Assembly (NCBI GenBank): GCA_033065855.1
Contig: JAVXUO010001354.1
Span: forward strand, 248,001 to 312,000
From: Escallonia rubra
Lineage: Eukaryota; Streptophyta; Magnoliopsida; Escalloniales; Escalloniaceae
Direction of reading: 5' to 3'
Length of the DNA: 64,000 nt
The number at the start of each line of letters is the position of its first letter. The stretch's first letter is position 1. The position numbers and the translations under genes were made by a program. Below the pieces are notes generated by a model. That model was given only the letters and a program-made list of their open reading frames with translations. It had not been told where the DNA came from and did no database searches. Shown here one piece after another: positions 42,961-53,897 of this stretch.

Positions 42961-44699
42961 AAAATTTAATGACTTTATTTTCATTATTTTTTAGAATTAC
43001 CATTAAAAAAATAATTTCTTTATGGTATAAATAAGACCTAGACCCTGACATAAAATTAGAGTAAGACCTAGACCCTGACTTACGGTATAAATAAGTCAGG
43101 GAATTAAAAAGAATGATAGTGTCTAGGTCGTGAAAATATTTTGGGAAAAATTATAGTAATGTCTTTATGGTATAAATAAGACTCAGTTTGAATTTGATGA
43201 TTTTGGAGTTATTTGCTATGATTTCCATATCGCATTGTTTTTAGCAAAATCAAAAATTTAAAAATAGTTTTTATGTCTTTTAAATTATGGTTTCAATTAA
43301 GTTTGTTAAAAAAATTATGGGACTTATTTTTCAACTAGAAGCAATTTTGGCAATTTATGGGTTTTAGTGTATTTAAAGAAATTATTTTTAATTCAAAAAT
43401 ATTCAAAAATTCAGAAAATTCATATTTTGACTTTTTATAATGTTTTAAGCTATAAAATATTTTCTTTGTAATTTATAATAAATTTAGAATGCTGTTACAC
43501 ATTAAAGAGCGTACCCGGTTCTCAGTTAGGTTGGCTGCATGCAAGGCGCGCTTTGGGTTGAGCGATTTCGGAGTTGGAAGTAAGCATCATTTGGGTAGTG
43601 AATAGTATGTTATAGTATATTAGTATAGATTGTATTCTAACAAATGGATTGCTAATCTACGTTTATTCAGAGAATTTCGATCGAGGTTTGGTAGCATCGC
43701 TTAGCTTGGACCGAGGTAAGGAATTCTATCCGAACCCCATTTTGTTATTCTATTTCAAATGTTTATAATAACAATTTTATAAAATACATTGATTGTTGAT
43801 TTCTATGATTGATATAAAAAATGTTTGTTTTTGAAACTGTCCATGAAATCCGAATTTGAGCTTGATAGCAATCGTTTGGAATTCATTATTTTCATCTGTT
43901 TACTTAATTCAATCATTGTAAAACGTTTTGAATTGTGTTTAAATTCCTTGAATATTTTCAAATGCATTTATTGCTTCTCAATGTTGACATGAGATAGTAC
44001 TTTGGGAGCCATAAGGATGGCCTGTATTGTTGGAGTTATAAGGATGGTCTGTTGGATGGGTTAAATTAGTACCTATATGGACTAATCAGTGTACATATGC
44101 ATATGTAAAACGTAGCGAGCACTGCCGGGGTGGCTTTGCTAGTGTACTGCTCATGTTCAATGTTTCTTATTTATGTTATTGCACTTTAAGTGTTTTAAAA
44201 ATGGCTATTGATTTAAGAGAACTGAGTTGATACTCGTCCCTATGTGTTGTTTATATTGAAATGCTGTGATTTTCTTTGAAAACCCCTTTTAAAATTATCG
44301 TTTGATTGTATATAGAAAAATCATTTTAATCGTAATCGTTTTATTGTTTTAAGTCTGTGATCAACCTTACTGAGCTATCGAAAGCTCACTCTCCTTTTAC
44401 TTCCTTTCCGCAGGTGACAACCAGCATTAGATTGAGGTTGCCTGTGTTGATTAGATCGAGCGTAAGAAGACATCGATCTTAGTATTAATCATTAGAGCCC
44501 CTGTGTGGGTGCACGGATTTGTTTAAAATTTTAAGATCTAGTTTGATATTTCACCCACGATAGCTTACTAAGATTTAAAATTAATGGTTTAGTTGCTCTG
44601 ATAACTTGTGGCATTATTTTGATGACTTTGAAGATATTCTATTTTATGTAAGTGATTGAGTGATGGTTAACGTTCTGAAAAATTCTGGGATGTTACAGT

Positions 44700-44711
44700 T
44701 GGTATCAAAGC
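44700..44711 (+). other. Gypsy primer-binding site
   Basis: tggtatcaaagc, 2 bp after the LTR end. Confidence 0.75.
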
Positions 44712-44987
44712 TTAGATATATGATTCTGTAGACTCGAACCTACGCGAACAAATGATCGCATAGGTTTATGAGTATGTAGCCTTTTGAAACTTGTGTGAGG
44801 AAGCCTAGGATTCGATATTAGAGTTAGGGAAAGATTTAACAATTTGGTGAACCGTACTAGTGGTTAGATATATGAAATCGTTTTGATGAAGATGTATCTG
44901 ATAATATATATTATTAGAAATTTTAAATTTGTATAGTCGTTTATAAAAGGTGTTTGCGGACTCTAACTGTAGTTTATCTGTTATAGC

Positions 44988-45479
44988 ATGGCACACACTC
45001 GTAGAGATGGAATAAGGGGTCGCGGAGGCCGAGCTAGGGGACGGGGAGGTCGGACTGGAGATCAGGAGATCTCACTTGGGGAAGTACCCCATGTAGAACA
45101 ACAAGAGCAAAACCCAGAACCCATGGCTACAGCGCTGAATACCATGAATCAGATTTTAGCATTCATGGCCCAGTATTTGGTTAATCAGCAGTAAGGTACA
45201 CAAAACCCCATTCAGCCGTAACCACAACCTCGGGAAGGAAGTACCTTAAGTGAGTTTAACAAGCAAAATGCTTCGATTTTTAGTGGATCAGTGGACCCTA
45301 TGGAGGCAGAGGCTTGGATTGCGGAGATAGAGGCTTGGATTGCGGAGATGGAGAAGGTCTTTCGAGCCATAAGTGGACCTTAAGGAAGTACCTTTAACAA
45401 GCAAAATGTTTCATGATATGGCTAGATTTTTTATGAAAGCTTTACCCACTTTGACACCCATGTTTTTCTTGACCATTGA
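44988..45479 (+). pseudogene. Ty3/gypsy gag, N-terminal part
   Basis: It starts MAHTRRDGIRGRGGRARGRG. It has MATALNTMNQILAFMAQYLV, then a TAA at 45192 and a second stop soon after. The same frame then gives LSEFNKQNASIFSGSVDPME and AEAWIAEIE, the entry of the retrotransposon gag domain of chromovirus-like gypsy elements (F-x-x-x-x-P-x-x-F-x-G...P-x-x-A-x-x-W). A 21-bp segment (gaggcttggattgcggagat) is tandemly doubled at about 45308-45350. The rest of the gene is missing. Confidence 0.75.
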
Positions 45480-45482
45480 GGT

Positions 45483-46103
45483 GACCCTGTCATTGACTGA
45501 AAGTCGTGATGGCTGAAAAATGCTTGAGATGGTCCCCAAGTGATTTTCCAAGATTCCTCTTACTAATTATTGTGCAGGACCTTGACTTCCGAACTTCTAT
45601 TCTCTACCAAGTGTTTTTGAGATTGGAGTTTAGATACTTGAGTCTAATATTGCCTCACATCTGAATGTTCTTAAATCTTAAGACCGGAGTAAGTGTTGTT
45701 AGAAGCATATATTCTCCCAACTCAAGATTATTCAGAATTAGCAACTCTGAGAAATCAACTATTGAAGCCTTATTTGTACCAATTGGAAAAATAGTCTTAT
45801 CTGTATTTATTAAGAATTTACCTTTCCTTTGTTAACGCAAATCCAATGCAGAAAAAACAGTTGTTTCCTGAGGTCCCATGTAGGAGTCGTTGTTTCATGT
45901 TCGTGAAGGTGCTGGTTATGGAAGTATCCGATGACCAACTCTGCTGAAATTTCGGTCGCTTTAGGCGGCCAGAGGAAGGATCCTTACAGCACAATTTGAG
46001 GACTAAAAGACTTGACTAATTGCACAAGTCTAGCCTATGGCAACAGGAGTTGATATTCGCGCTCCGAAAATAAACCATTTCACTCCATCCTCTCTCGCAT
46101 TTA
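45483..46103. repeat. Duplicated RLP upstream segment, copy B (no coding region attached)
   Basis: Same start, gaccctgtcattgactgaaa, and same end as copy A. It lacks the MULE and hAT, so it shows the empty sites. Where the RLP coding region should join (45482), a truncated Ty3/gypsy element stands instead. Confidence 0.9.
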
Positions 46104-46429
46104 GTGTCATTTTGGAGTGGACTGATTAAGTGGGGAGTGCATATATAGCAGGGCAATCTTTTAAGTTGGCCCATCGGAATTAAGACGCTTGCAAGCCGTA
46201 TATCATAAGCTCTCATCGGCAGGAATTGAATTCACTTAAACTAGCCAATTCTGGGTGCCAAGACTCACTAGGAGGTTATTGAGAGAGCGCATACAACATT
46301 TTTTTTAGGAAAATGAAGAGCAAACAGGATTAACAAGACAATAAATACATGTAGATGGATAGGCAACGGTGACCCAAACAGATTAAAATAGGCATGCTAC
46401 GTGGTTGAAAGAACAACATGCACACCAAA
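46104..46429. other. No gene recognised
   Basis: Spacer between the duplicated upstream segment and the RLP relic. By position it corresponds to the intergenic region of an RLP cluster. Confidence 0.5.
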
Positions 46430-46930
46430 ATCCAACCTCAATTAGAACCAATCCCCTTCAGGTCGATCCCTTTTATCTCCTTCACTGTCACTACCAGGGG
46501 TTGTCAAACCATCGTCGGTGCAATCATTGGAGGGGCCGCAAAGGTTGTTTCCGGTGAAGCAAGAAGCACCAAGGCTTTATACTCGAGTGCTCGATGAAAT
46601 TTTCCCTGAAATTTTGTTGAAAGACAAATTGAGATAGTTCAATATGCTTGTAAATATTCGCCTCAGAATTGGTTTCTTGATGGATCAGTAGGTTCCATAG
46701 CCTCGTTTCTTTAATTTTCTTGGGATTGTTTCTGTCAAGTGATCCCCTGATAAATTCAGTACATTTTGCACTCGTTAGTTGTCACTGAATTTGACAGGAT
46801 CCTTGACCAATCTCGCCAATGTTCTTTGAAAAATGGCCAAGGACCATTATCAACAAACTGTCTCTCAACTAAGATCAAACGCCAGTTATTTGTCAGTAAT
46901 CTGACCAAGCCTCCCCTGACGTTCAGGATC
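46430..46930 (-). pseudogene. RLP relic: C-terminal LRR, cap and pre-membrane region
   Basis: The minus strand reads LNYLNLSFNKISGKISSSTR, a stop, then SLGASCFTGNNLCGPSNDCT and DSEGDKRDRPEGDWF before a stop. It matches residues of the intact RLP around its last LRR, Cys cap (CFLGNKLCGPP) and acidic segment (KGDRPEVDWF). The next DNA outward (46690-46785) also follows the RLP DNA at 37480-37580. The membrane segment is lost. Same orientation as the intact gene, so it is the 3' end of a former neighbour further right. Confidence 0.88.
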
Positions 46931-47542
46931 AAGGTGGTTAAAATGAAACAGCAATAACAGCAAGTGCAGAATAGAATGCAAATGCAAGTTGCGCGTGGAA
47001 TAACAACAGCTGCACGTGAGTTTGACAGTTTGTTAACAGGCGCGTGGTATTGTTGATATAAAGGGCCAACGGCGCGTAGTTTGCACGATGTTTGAACTCC
47101 AAGGCTGATTCGTTCGACTTGTATGAATCTTTTTTAACTCCGTGTATAGTAACAATTAATAATCGTTAAATATTTGTTATAACTTTTCTTCTAAGACTTT
47201 CAGCGACAATTATTAGCAGCACTCGTTTAGCGTCACTAAATAAAAGACACTAAAAATATTTAGAGACAATTGATTGTCGCAATATAGGAGGCCGGAGGAA
47301 GATTCTTCAAATCGGGTAGTAGCCAATTTTTTCCCGCAATTAAGGCATTAAACACCCAAAATCTATACCTTAAACGAGTAGCTGTTAGTTATGCTTTTCT
47401 TCGTCACTTTTCATCATTTTTCAATTCTGTGCCTCAATTTTGTTTTTCAGTTCTTCGTTCCTTTTCACGGAAGTCGGTTGTAACCCCATATACAGGGGGG
47501 ATCACTCGAGAAGTATTCATTTTTCATCATTTTGCGCGTGAA

Positions 47543-47593
<51 letters not shown>

Positions 47594-47719
47594 GTGTGTG
47601 TGTGTGTGTTCTCTCATTTCTTGTTCCCCAATTCTTCCCAAAAACACCATTGTTACTCTGCAATTTCAACCAAGTGCAGTAACCAATCCGGTGAGCTCAC
47701 TTCTGTACTCCTGGGTTTG
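46931..47719. other. No gene; (CT)n and (GT)n repeat at 47546-47609
   Basis: Spacer inside the former RLP relic. It contains a 46-bp CT run followed by a 17-bp TG run. No supported frame. Confidence 0.6.
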
Positions 47720-48473
47720 GGGTTAATTACACTAGGCACCCTCAAGTTATCACTGTGTAGCGCTCTGCACCCCAAAGTTTTTTTTAACTATCTGTCACCC
47801 CAAATTTTCATAAGTGTAGCACCCAACACCCTCCGTCCAAATTCCGGCAAAAAAAATTAATAAGCTGAACTTAGGAGGGCATTTTTGGAACATCACAGAA
47901 ACCCTCGCTGCCAACCCCTTTGCGCTGGCATCTCACGCCGGTGTCCCCCCTCCTCCGGCAGCGCCCCTCCCCCCCGTCGGCGACGCTGACCTCGTCCCCT
48001 GCCTTCCTTTCTCTTCTCTCCCCCTCGCCCCGCGCCCCTACTTTGGCATCTCACGCCGGCAAATTCTCTTCCTACCCCACGGCCGCAACAGCCCTGCGCC
48101 GTTGTCCCTTGCCCCTCTTTCGCATCTTAGGCCAGTGTTGCACTCTCCGTCGGCAACGTCCCTCCCCCTATCGGCGATGCTGAGCCCCTCTCTTCCTTCC
48201 TCTTCTCTCCCCCGCCCTCCACAGCGGCAACAGCCTCGCGCCGCTACTTGACAAACCCATTGCAATCTTCCCTCCCTTTTTTAAATCTTTCTGACCAAAA
48301 TGCCCCTTTGTTTAAGTTAAATTACTTATCCGGTGAGGCTGTTGGCCGGAATTTGGACGGAGGGTGTTGGGTGCCACACTTATGAAAATTTGGGGTGACA
48401 GATAGCTAAAAAAAACTTTGGGGTGCAGAGCGCTACACAGTGATAACTTGAGGGTGCCTAGTGTAATTAACCC
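47720..48473. mobile_element. MULE-2: Mutator-like non-autonomous element
   Basis: The left end is gggttaattacactaggcac and the right end, complemented, is identical. Similarity of the ends continues for about 120 bp (ctcaagttatcactgtgtag, gcaccccaaagtttttt, aaattttcataagtgt, ccctccgtccaaattccgg). The perfect 10-bp target duplication cctgggtttg stands at 47710-47719 and 48474-48483. The interior is C-rich and related to 33190-33645. No transposase gene is present. Confidence 0.95.
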
Positions 48474-48483
48474 CCTGGGTTTG

Positions 48484-48640
48484 TTAAATAATTATTATAT
48501 GCAGCTTTGTAAATCCAAAGGGATTTGCCCAGACAGGTTGTTATTGCACAAGTGCAATGGTAGCAGCATACCCAGTTATCCGATGGAACTAGGAACATTC
48601 CCCGTTAGATCGTGAGCAAAATGGGTTTCGCTACTGGCCC
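48484..48640 (-). pseudogene. RLP relic: LRR piece
   Basis: The minus strand reads LHLCNNNLSGQIPLDLQSC-like LRR text (about 48565-48505), equivalent to LHLRNNSLNGEVPVALHKC of the intact RLP at 38050-38110. Together with 46430-46930 it shows one RLP gene, same orientation, broken by deletion and by MULE-2. Confidence 0.75.
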
Positions 48641-48713
48641 CTTCTAAAAAGTCTGAAGATATATCAAGGCTCTCTGGTCCCAATCAATTGGCTACACTCA
48701 CTCAGAAATAAAT

Positions 48714-48871
48714 CAGTGGCGGAGCTAGAAACTGTACATGGGGTGAGCACCTAATTGATAAAGGAAAAAAAAAATACTATATTAATCTAACAAACAGACA
48801 ATTCAAACAATCGTAGGTCGAAAGGGCATGATTGAATCACACACAATTTTATGAGTAGCAAATTTATACAT
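48714..48871 (+). mobile_element. hAT-4: left end only, cut by the Tat element
   Basis: It begins cagtggcggagctagaaac, the family TIR. Sequence continues for 158 bp until the Tat LTR starts at 48872. No right end is found on the far side (after 63670). Confidence 0.65.
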
Positions 48872-49318
48872 TGTTCACAACCTATTCGGACCGCACCCCG
48901 GGGGTCCGCCAAGAGATCCTAGTGGCACGACACGTCACCCATTTGACGGTCAACATCGCTCTACATCTTTGCTCGGTCAGAGCGCAATGCCCCCAATGAA
49001 TGAGCGGCAATCTAATGTGCCTCCCCCCGAGGGGTCGGCCACCCCTAAGGGGTCGGCCATCACCTTCCTTGGTGAAGGAGGGGTCGACCACCCCAAGGGG
49101 GTCGGCCTTCACTCTCTTTTACGAAGCAGGGGTTGGCCACCCCAATGGGGTCAGCCTCCACTCTCTTTTATGAAGCAGGGGTCGGCCACCCCAAGGGGGT
49201 CGGCCACCACCTGCCTTGGTAAAGTGGGGGTCGGCCTCCATGGCCCTGTGAAAGGGGGAGCTTGCCGTACGACTGGTTTCTCACTCCCACAATACTCACC
49301 CGCTATCTTCAGTAGCGC

Positions 49319-50060
49319 GACGCTCATTATCGCCGTCTCAATCAAAGCCACGGGGCTCTAGCCCTCGCATCCGGGATGGGCTCTTAACCTTATAGCCATC
49401 GTCGTCTCAATCAAAGGGACGGGGCTCCAGCCTTCGCACCGAGATGGGCTCTCAACCTTATAGCCATCGCCATCTCAATCAAAACGACGAGGCTCCGGCC
49501 CTCGCTCCGGGATGGGGTCTCAACCTTATAGCCATTGCCGTCTCAATCAAAGTGACGGGGCTCCGGTCCTCGCACCGGGAGGGGCTCTCAACCTTATAGC
49601 CATCGCCGTCTCAATCAAAACGACGGGGCTCTGGCCCTCGTACGCTCAATCAACCGGGGGCTCCGGCCCTCGCAGCGGGACGGGCTCGCAACCTTAACGC
49701 CCTCGCCGGCTCAATCAAAGTGCCGGGGGCTCCGGCCCTCACAACGGGATGGGCTCACAATCATAAGGCCCTCGCCAGCTCAATCAAAGTGACGGGGGCT
49801 CAGGCCCTCGCAGCAGGACAGGCTCACAACCTTAACGCCTTTGTCGGCTCAATCAATTGACGGGCTCCGGCCCTCGTACGCTCAATAAATCGGGGGCTCT
49901 GACCCTCGTGACGGGACGGGCTCGAAACCTTAACGCCCTCGCTGGCTTAATCAAAGTGCGGGATGGGCTTGCAACTTTAACGCCCTCGTCGACTCAATCA
50001 AATGACGGGTTCCGGTCTTCATCCACTGAATCAACCAGGGGCTCCGGCCCTCGTCCTCAC
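49319..50060. repeat. Tandem array in 5' LTR, about 68-bp units
   Basis: The unit runs tctcaatcaaagcgacgggg, ctccggccctcgcaccggga, tgggctctcaaccttatagc, catcgccg. A second, related unit type has cttaacgccctcgccggctc and ccgggggctcc. The same array is in the 3' LTR at 62710-63530. Confidence 0.9.
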
Positions 50061-50558
50061 AATCAACCAACGGGCTCTTGGGGGCTCCGCTTGTAGTGCT
50101 CTAGCACAAGGACCACCGCTACGGACTCGGAGCACCGAACTGTGAGCATGTGCGCTCATATCACCGTGGATCATCGACATCGTCAGGGCAATGAACCGCG
50201 GGTCACTCTGGGACGGGAGTAGGTCCTTGAAGGGCATCGCGTCCGACATGCCTGGCAGTTGGCTGTAGGGGCAACGCTCACCGCTGTCAGGATCTCTGTG
50301 TGTCTCATGTCTCATGACGCATCTTGTGGGATTCAGTAAGGGCTTGGATTGGAGGCTAAGGCAACGGGCTGCTCTGACCATGCTACCGCGGGGTGGTCAG
50401 TCTCCCCAAACAGGCAGAGGGACGCTGCAAGGGCAGGGCGGCACGAACTCGGGGACCGGTATATCCGACGGACAATCAATACTGCGGGACCCCCTACGGC
50501 GATGTGTCACTCTCGGAGGACGACACGTGTTGGCTGATGACACGCGCATATTTGTGCC

Positions 50559-50567
50559 TATATATAG
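50559..50567 (+). promoter_or_regulatory. TATA box of the Tat 5' LTR
   Basis: ctatatatag in gtgcctatatatagtgg, preceded by GC-rich and followed by pyrimidine-rich sequence. Transcription would begin about 30 bp on. Confidence 0.65.
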
Positions 50568-50917
50568 TGGATTTTGGAGCTTATTCAAGAACTTCTCTCT
50601 CATTTGATATTTTTATTTTCTCTCTCTAAAACTCATTCTCTCTGGATTTCTAGTGAAAGAAAGACATTCCACCTCCTAGCGTTGCATCATTGATGCTGCA
50701 CCCTTGACGCGGACTGTCGGTTGTTGATTGTCGCCCTTGTTCGTCGTCTCCCTACTGACGCGGCACTGCCAGCCCTTGTGACTTGCCTGGGGAGCCTTCC
50801 TCTCAGCCCTTACTCCATCCTTGCTGTCTCCCACTTCGTCTACCTGGAAGCCAACGCAGACTGCATCATTTGTGGCACCTCTACGTGGCATCCGAACCTT
50901 CTCTCGTTGGCAACATT

Positions 50918-50935
50918 TGGCGACTCTGCTGGGGA
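50918..50935 (+). other. Tat primer-binding site
   Basis: tggcgactctgctgggga, complementary to a tRNA 3' end of the type ccccagcagagtcgcca. From memory this is the tRNA-Arg type site used by Ogre-like elements. Confidence 0.75.
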
Positions 50936-50974
50936 GGTGAGCATCGTGTTGCAGTCTACCACACCCAAGCGACC

Positions 50975-52960
50975 ATGCCAGTACGACACGGAGTTGCCAA
51001 GGCAGTCAGCCAAGGTCCTAACCTCAACATCCGAGAGGAACATGACCTTGATGATCAAGAAGGGACTAGTGTTGTACGCACCCAAGACCCTCTCGCACCC
51101 GACATGCAAGTGGCAGTCAACATGGCCATCCAGCAATTCACTCCCACCATAGCCAGCATACAGGACTCGCAAGCTTCACTCATGGCTGCCATATTGGAAA
51201 TGCAGACGTCCATACAAGCGATGGCCTCGCAGCAGGTTGTCACACCGGTCCAACCTGCAGAACCCGGGCCGTCCCCCGACATTGACCAGGTCCCAGTGTC
51301 ACGACCACCGCCGCCTCAACCTTCTAGATCCTTGGCGGTAGGACTCGCGACATCTTCCCTGCCCATAGTTGACACGCTACGCCCCGTGATGCCGCCACAC
51401 AAATTACAGCCAGACCTTGGGCCAGTATTGCAACAAGTCTCCCCTGCCGCTGTGCCTCAACATGTGCCGGCCAGGAGTTTTTTCGAGACTCATGAGTCCA
51501 TTGAGATGGAGCCTAACCCTTACCCGGTGGAGCAACATCAAACGACAGGCCAAGTGGTGGACATGTCTCGTCCGCCCACCCATGCCACCCTTCACCTGCC
51601 CGCATCAACACCTGCCATGTGTCACCCTTCAACCACTCCTGCCCATCAAGTTGTACCATCAGGAGGCTCCGGGGCCCGTGGAGCACTTGCCGGCCATCAA
51701 CCTTTGATCAGCCAGGAAGAACCACCCTCTCACTATGTTTCCAAGGCTGACTTTGATGCACTCCTTCGACGACTGTCACACCAATCCACGCACGGCTCAT
51801 CGGACCTATTGACAGGCCACGCGCCATATGCTGACGAGATAGCCATCATCCCCTAACCGTTCAAGTACAAGCAAACCACTTTCGTGCTCTTTAACGGACG
51901 TGAAGGCAACGCCCGTGAGCACTTTACCAGATTCGCCGGTCTGTTGGAGCAATACGGACCAGGCGACAGTTTGAAACTGAGGGAATTTCACAAGTCCTTC
52001 ACAGGCTTGGCCTATACTTGGTACCATCAGATCCCTGCGGGGATGGTCCATTTATGGAGCGAGATGGTCCAACTCTTCATGGAAAAGTTCCACTATGAAG
52101 CTGAGCCCGTCACCATAGTTGACATCGCCAGCATCCGCCAGGCCCCAGGCGAAGACTTGACCAAATATGTACACCGCTTTCATCTGAAGTGTCTCGATTG
52201 TACAGACTTCAGTAAGGACGAGACATTGGTGCCCATATGCATCAAGAACATGAATGACGTCTACCGAGTGCACCTCGAGAACTTACAGTTGAAGTCATGG
52301 GGACATCTTAAAGAAGCAGCACAGCGTACCTACGAGACGGTCGGGCCCGTCAAGCCATGGAGGCCTCGACCACATAATACACTGATAGCCTCAATAGACA
52401 CACCCAGCACCCAGCGCAACAGCACCAGCATTAATAACAGCAACGTCAGTAGCTACTCCGGCTTTAAGCGTCAGTTTCCGGATAGGGTTCAATGCTCCAA
52501 CAAACAACGACAACGGGAGTCCCCGCCTGCTTTTCCGTGTGATTTGAATTCAGTGAAACAACTCTTGACAGAGTGGGTTGCCAATGATAACAATTTCTGA
52601 CTGCCGCCTGTGCAGGTCCCCATCACAGACAAAGACAGGACCAGGCCCAACTACTGCCCTTAACATAAAGCCCTTGGCCACTCTCTCTATAATTGCAATG
52701 CATTGCGATCCATCTTTGCAAGGAAGATCGCGTCAGGTGACCTGCAGTTGCGAAAAAAATCATGATGTACGGAAGGAACCATACCCGAACCATGACAACA
52801 ACAACCACGAGCATCAGGTACTCATGGTGGCCACCGACCATGTCGATCCGCTCGTCCCAAAGCCTTTACGGAAGTCTCGCCAGTGGTTGCAACTTGTGTG
52901 CCATCTGCTCCCAGCCAGTCTCCTCGGCTGGACAAATGACGAAGATCAAAGCCTTCTTTG
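50975..52960 (+). pseudogene. Tat gag
   Basis: The first ATG after the primer site is at 50975 (MPVRHGVAKAVSQG). A long Pro/Gln-rich N-terminal region (to 51853) is followed by TAA at 51854 and, in the same frame, the retrotransposon gag core: FNGREGNAREHFTRFAGLLE, FTGLAYTWYHQIPAGMVHLW, and APGEDLTKYVHRFHLKCLDC. TGA at 52598 is again followed in frame by the C-terminal YC..H....GH....C type block (52650-52720). Gag forms the particle in active elements. The first two stops can each come from one C-to-T change (CAA or CGA codons). Confidence 0.85.
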
Positions 52961-52961
52961 A

Positions 52962-53829
52962 TGAAATGGGGTTTTCACCCGCAACACGGACTTACCTTTC
53001 GGATTGCTTGATTGAGATCACGACGGGCCTCAGGCATGAGTGCTTCGCTGCCCAGGCCGAACTTAGACATGTCTCTTCAACTGTATTTATATTTTCAGAC
53101 GAGGACTCGCCAACATTTGAGCACCATAACCGGCCACTGTACCTCAAGTGCACTGTTAACTGCACCGGCTTCCGCCGTGCCTTGGTAGATTGCGGCACCT
53201 CGATCAACATCATCCCACTCATCACTTTGCAACAGGCCGGCATACCACCAAGAAAGATTATTTGTGACCCCATCAAGATCACTGGTTTTCGGCAGGGCCC
53301 TCGATCCACCCTTGGCCACATCATCGTCGACCTTATGGTCGGAACTGTCCGTCGTGACACCACCTTTCATGTGATTGACAGTGAGTCCTCATTCCACCTC
53401 CTACTTGGGCGACCTTGGATTCATACTAACAAGGTTGTTCCCTCAACGTACCACCAATGTGTGAAACTGGTGGCCGGTCCTACGGGACATGAGGTAGCAA
53501 TAACCATCCCCGCCACCAGGGCCCCTTTTGAATGTGCCGAATCTTACTTCGCTGAGGCCTCCTTCTTCACTGAACTTGTTGCTGATAGTGAGAATGCTAC
53601 TCACATCCACTCCACCAAACTCTCAGATTCGGACGAGTTATGTGGGAACAAGCCAGCCAAGTCCAAGTCTAAGTCCAAGAAAGGCAGCAAAAACAAAGCA
53701 TCAACCTCGACAGTGCCACCTGTTGCCACGCCCTATTCACCACCTTCATCCCCCAAGCCCAAGAAACACAAGTTTGAAGCCACCTTCCAGCGCGTCATTC
53801 AGGACGAAAGGGTGATCTACCAGTTATGA
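52962..53829 (+). pseudogene. Tat aspartic protease
   Basis: An open frame in another phase than gag. Blocks: PLYLKCTVNCTGFRRALVDC then GTSINIIPL (catalytic D at about 53188), ITGFRQGPRSTLGHIIVDL, and FHLLLGRPWIHTNKVVPSTY then HQCVKL, the standard retropepsin layout of Tat elements. The active-site triplet reads D-C-G where D-S/T-G is usual, so it is probably inactive. A Lys/Ser-rich tail (KPAKSKSKSKKGSKNKAS) ends at 53829. The frame upstream of about 52960 (from 52762) is mostly not protease. Confidence 0.85.
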
Positions 53830-53897
53830 CGGTGTCCAGGGGCTACAGGGGGTCCGCCGTCTGACCGCCTCGACCCCAACCTACCTGCAAGGACAGA

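Larger units (their letters stand above)
43120..45479 (+). mobile_element. Truncated Ty3/gypsy element (5' LTR and start of gag)
   Basis: The 5' LTR ends gggatgttaca at 44697. The primer site tggtatcaaagc stands at 44700-44711 (tRNA-iMet type, one mismatch). Gag starts at 44988, and the element breaks off at about 45479. The LTR start is uncertain; tgtctaggtcgtgaaaata at 43120 is my best guess from gypsy LTR habit. pol and the 3' LTR are absent. Confidence 0.75.
48872..50915 (+). repeat. Tat 5' LTR (2044 bp)
   Basis: It starts tgttcacaacctattcgg, where the 3' LTR also starts. The end is set at caaca (50915), 2 bp before the primer site. It contains ggtcggccacccc repeats (49020-49240), a 68-bp tandem array (49319-50060) and a TATA box. 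The last 708 bp have no counterpart in the truncated 3' LTR, so the right border rests on the primer site. Confidence 0.85.

Noticed and set aside
49319-50060. CRISPR-like array
   Set aside because: The units are contiguous, vary in sequence, have no unique spacers, and lie inside an LTR of a plant retroelement.
51055-53370. Minus-strand frames opposite Tat gag and protease
   Set aside because: They are shadows of the plus-strand coding frames. Unlike the antisense PMD gene, they show no domain and no introns.
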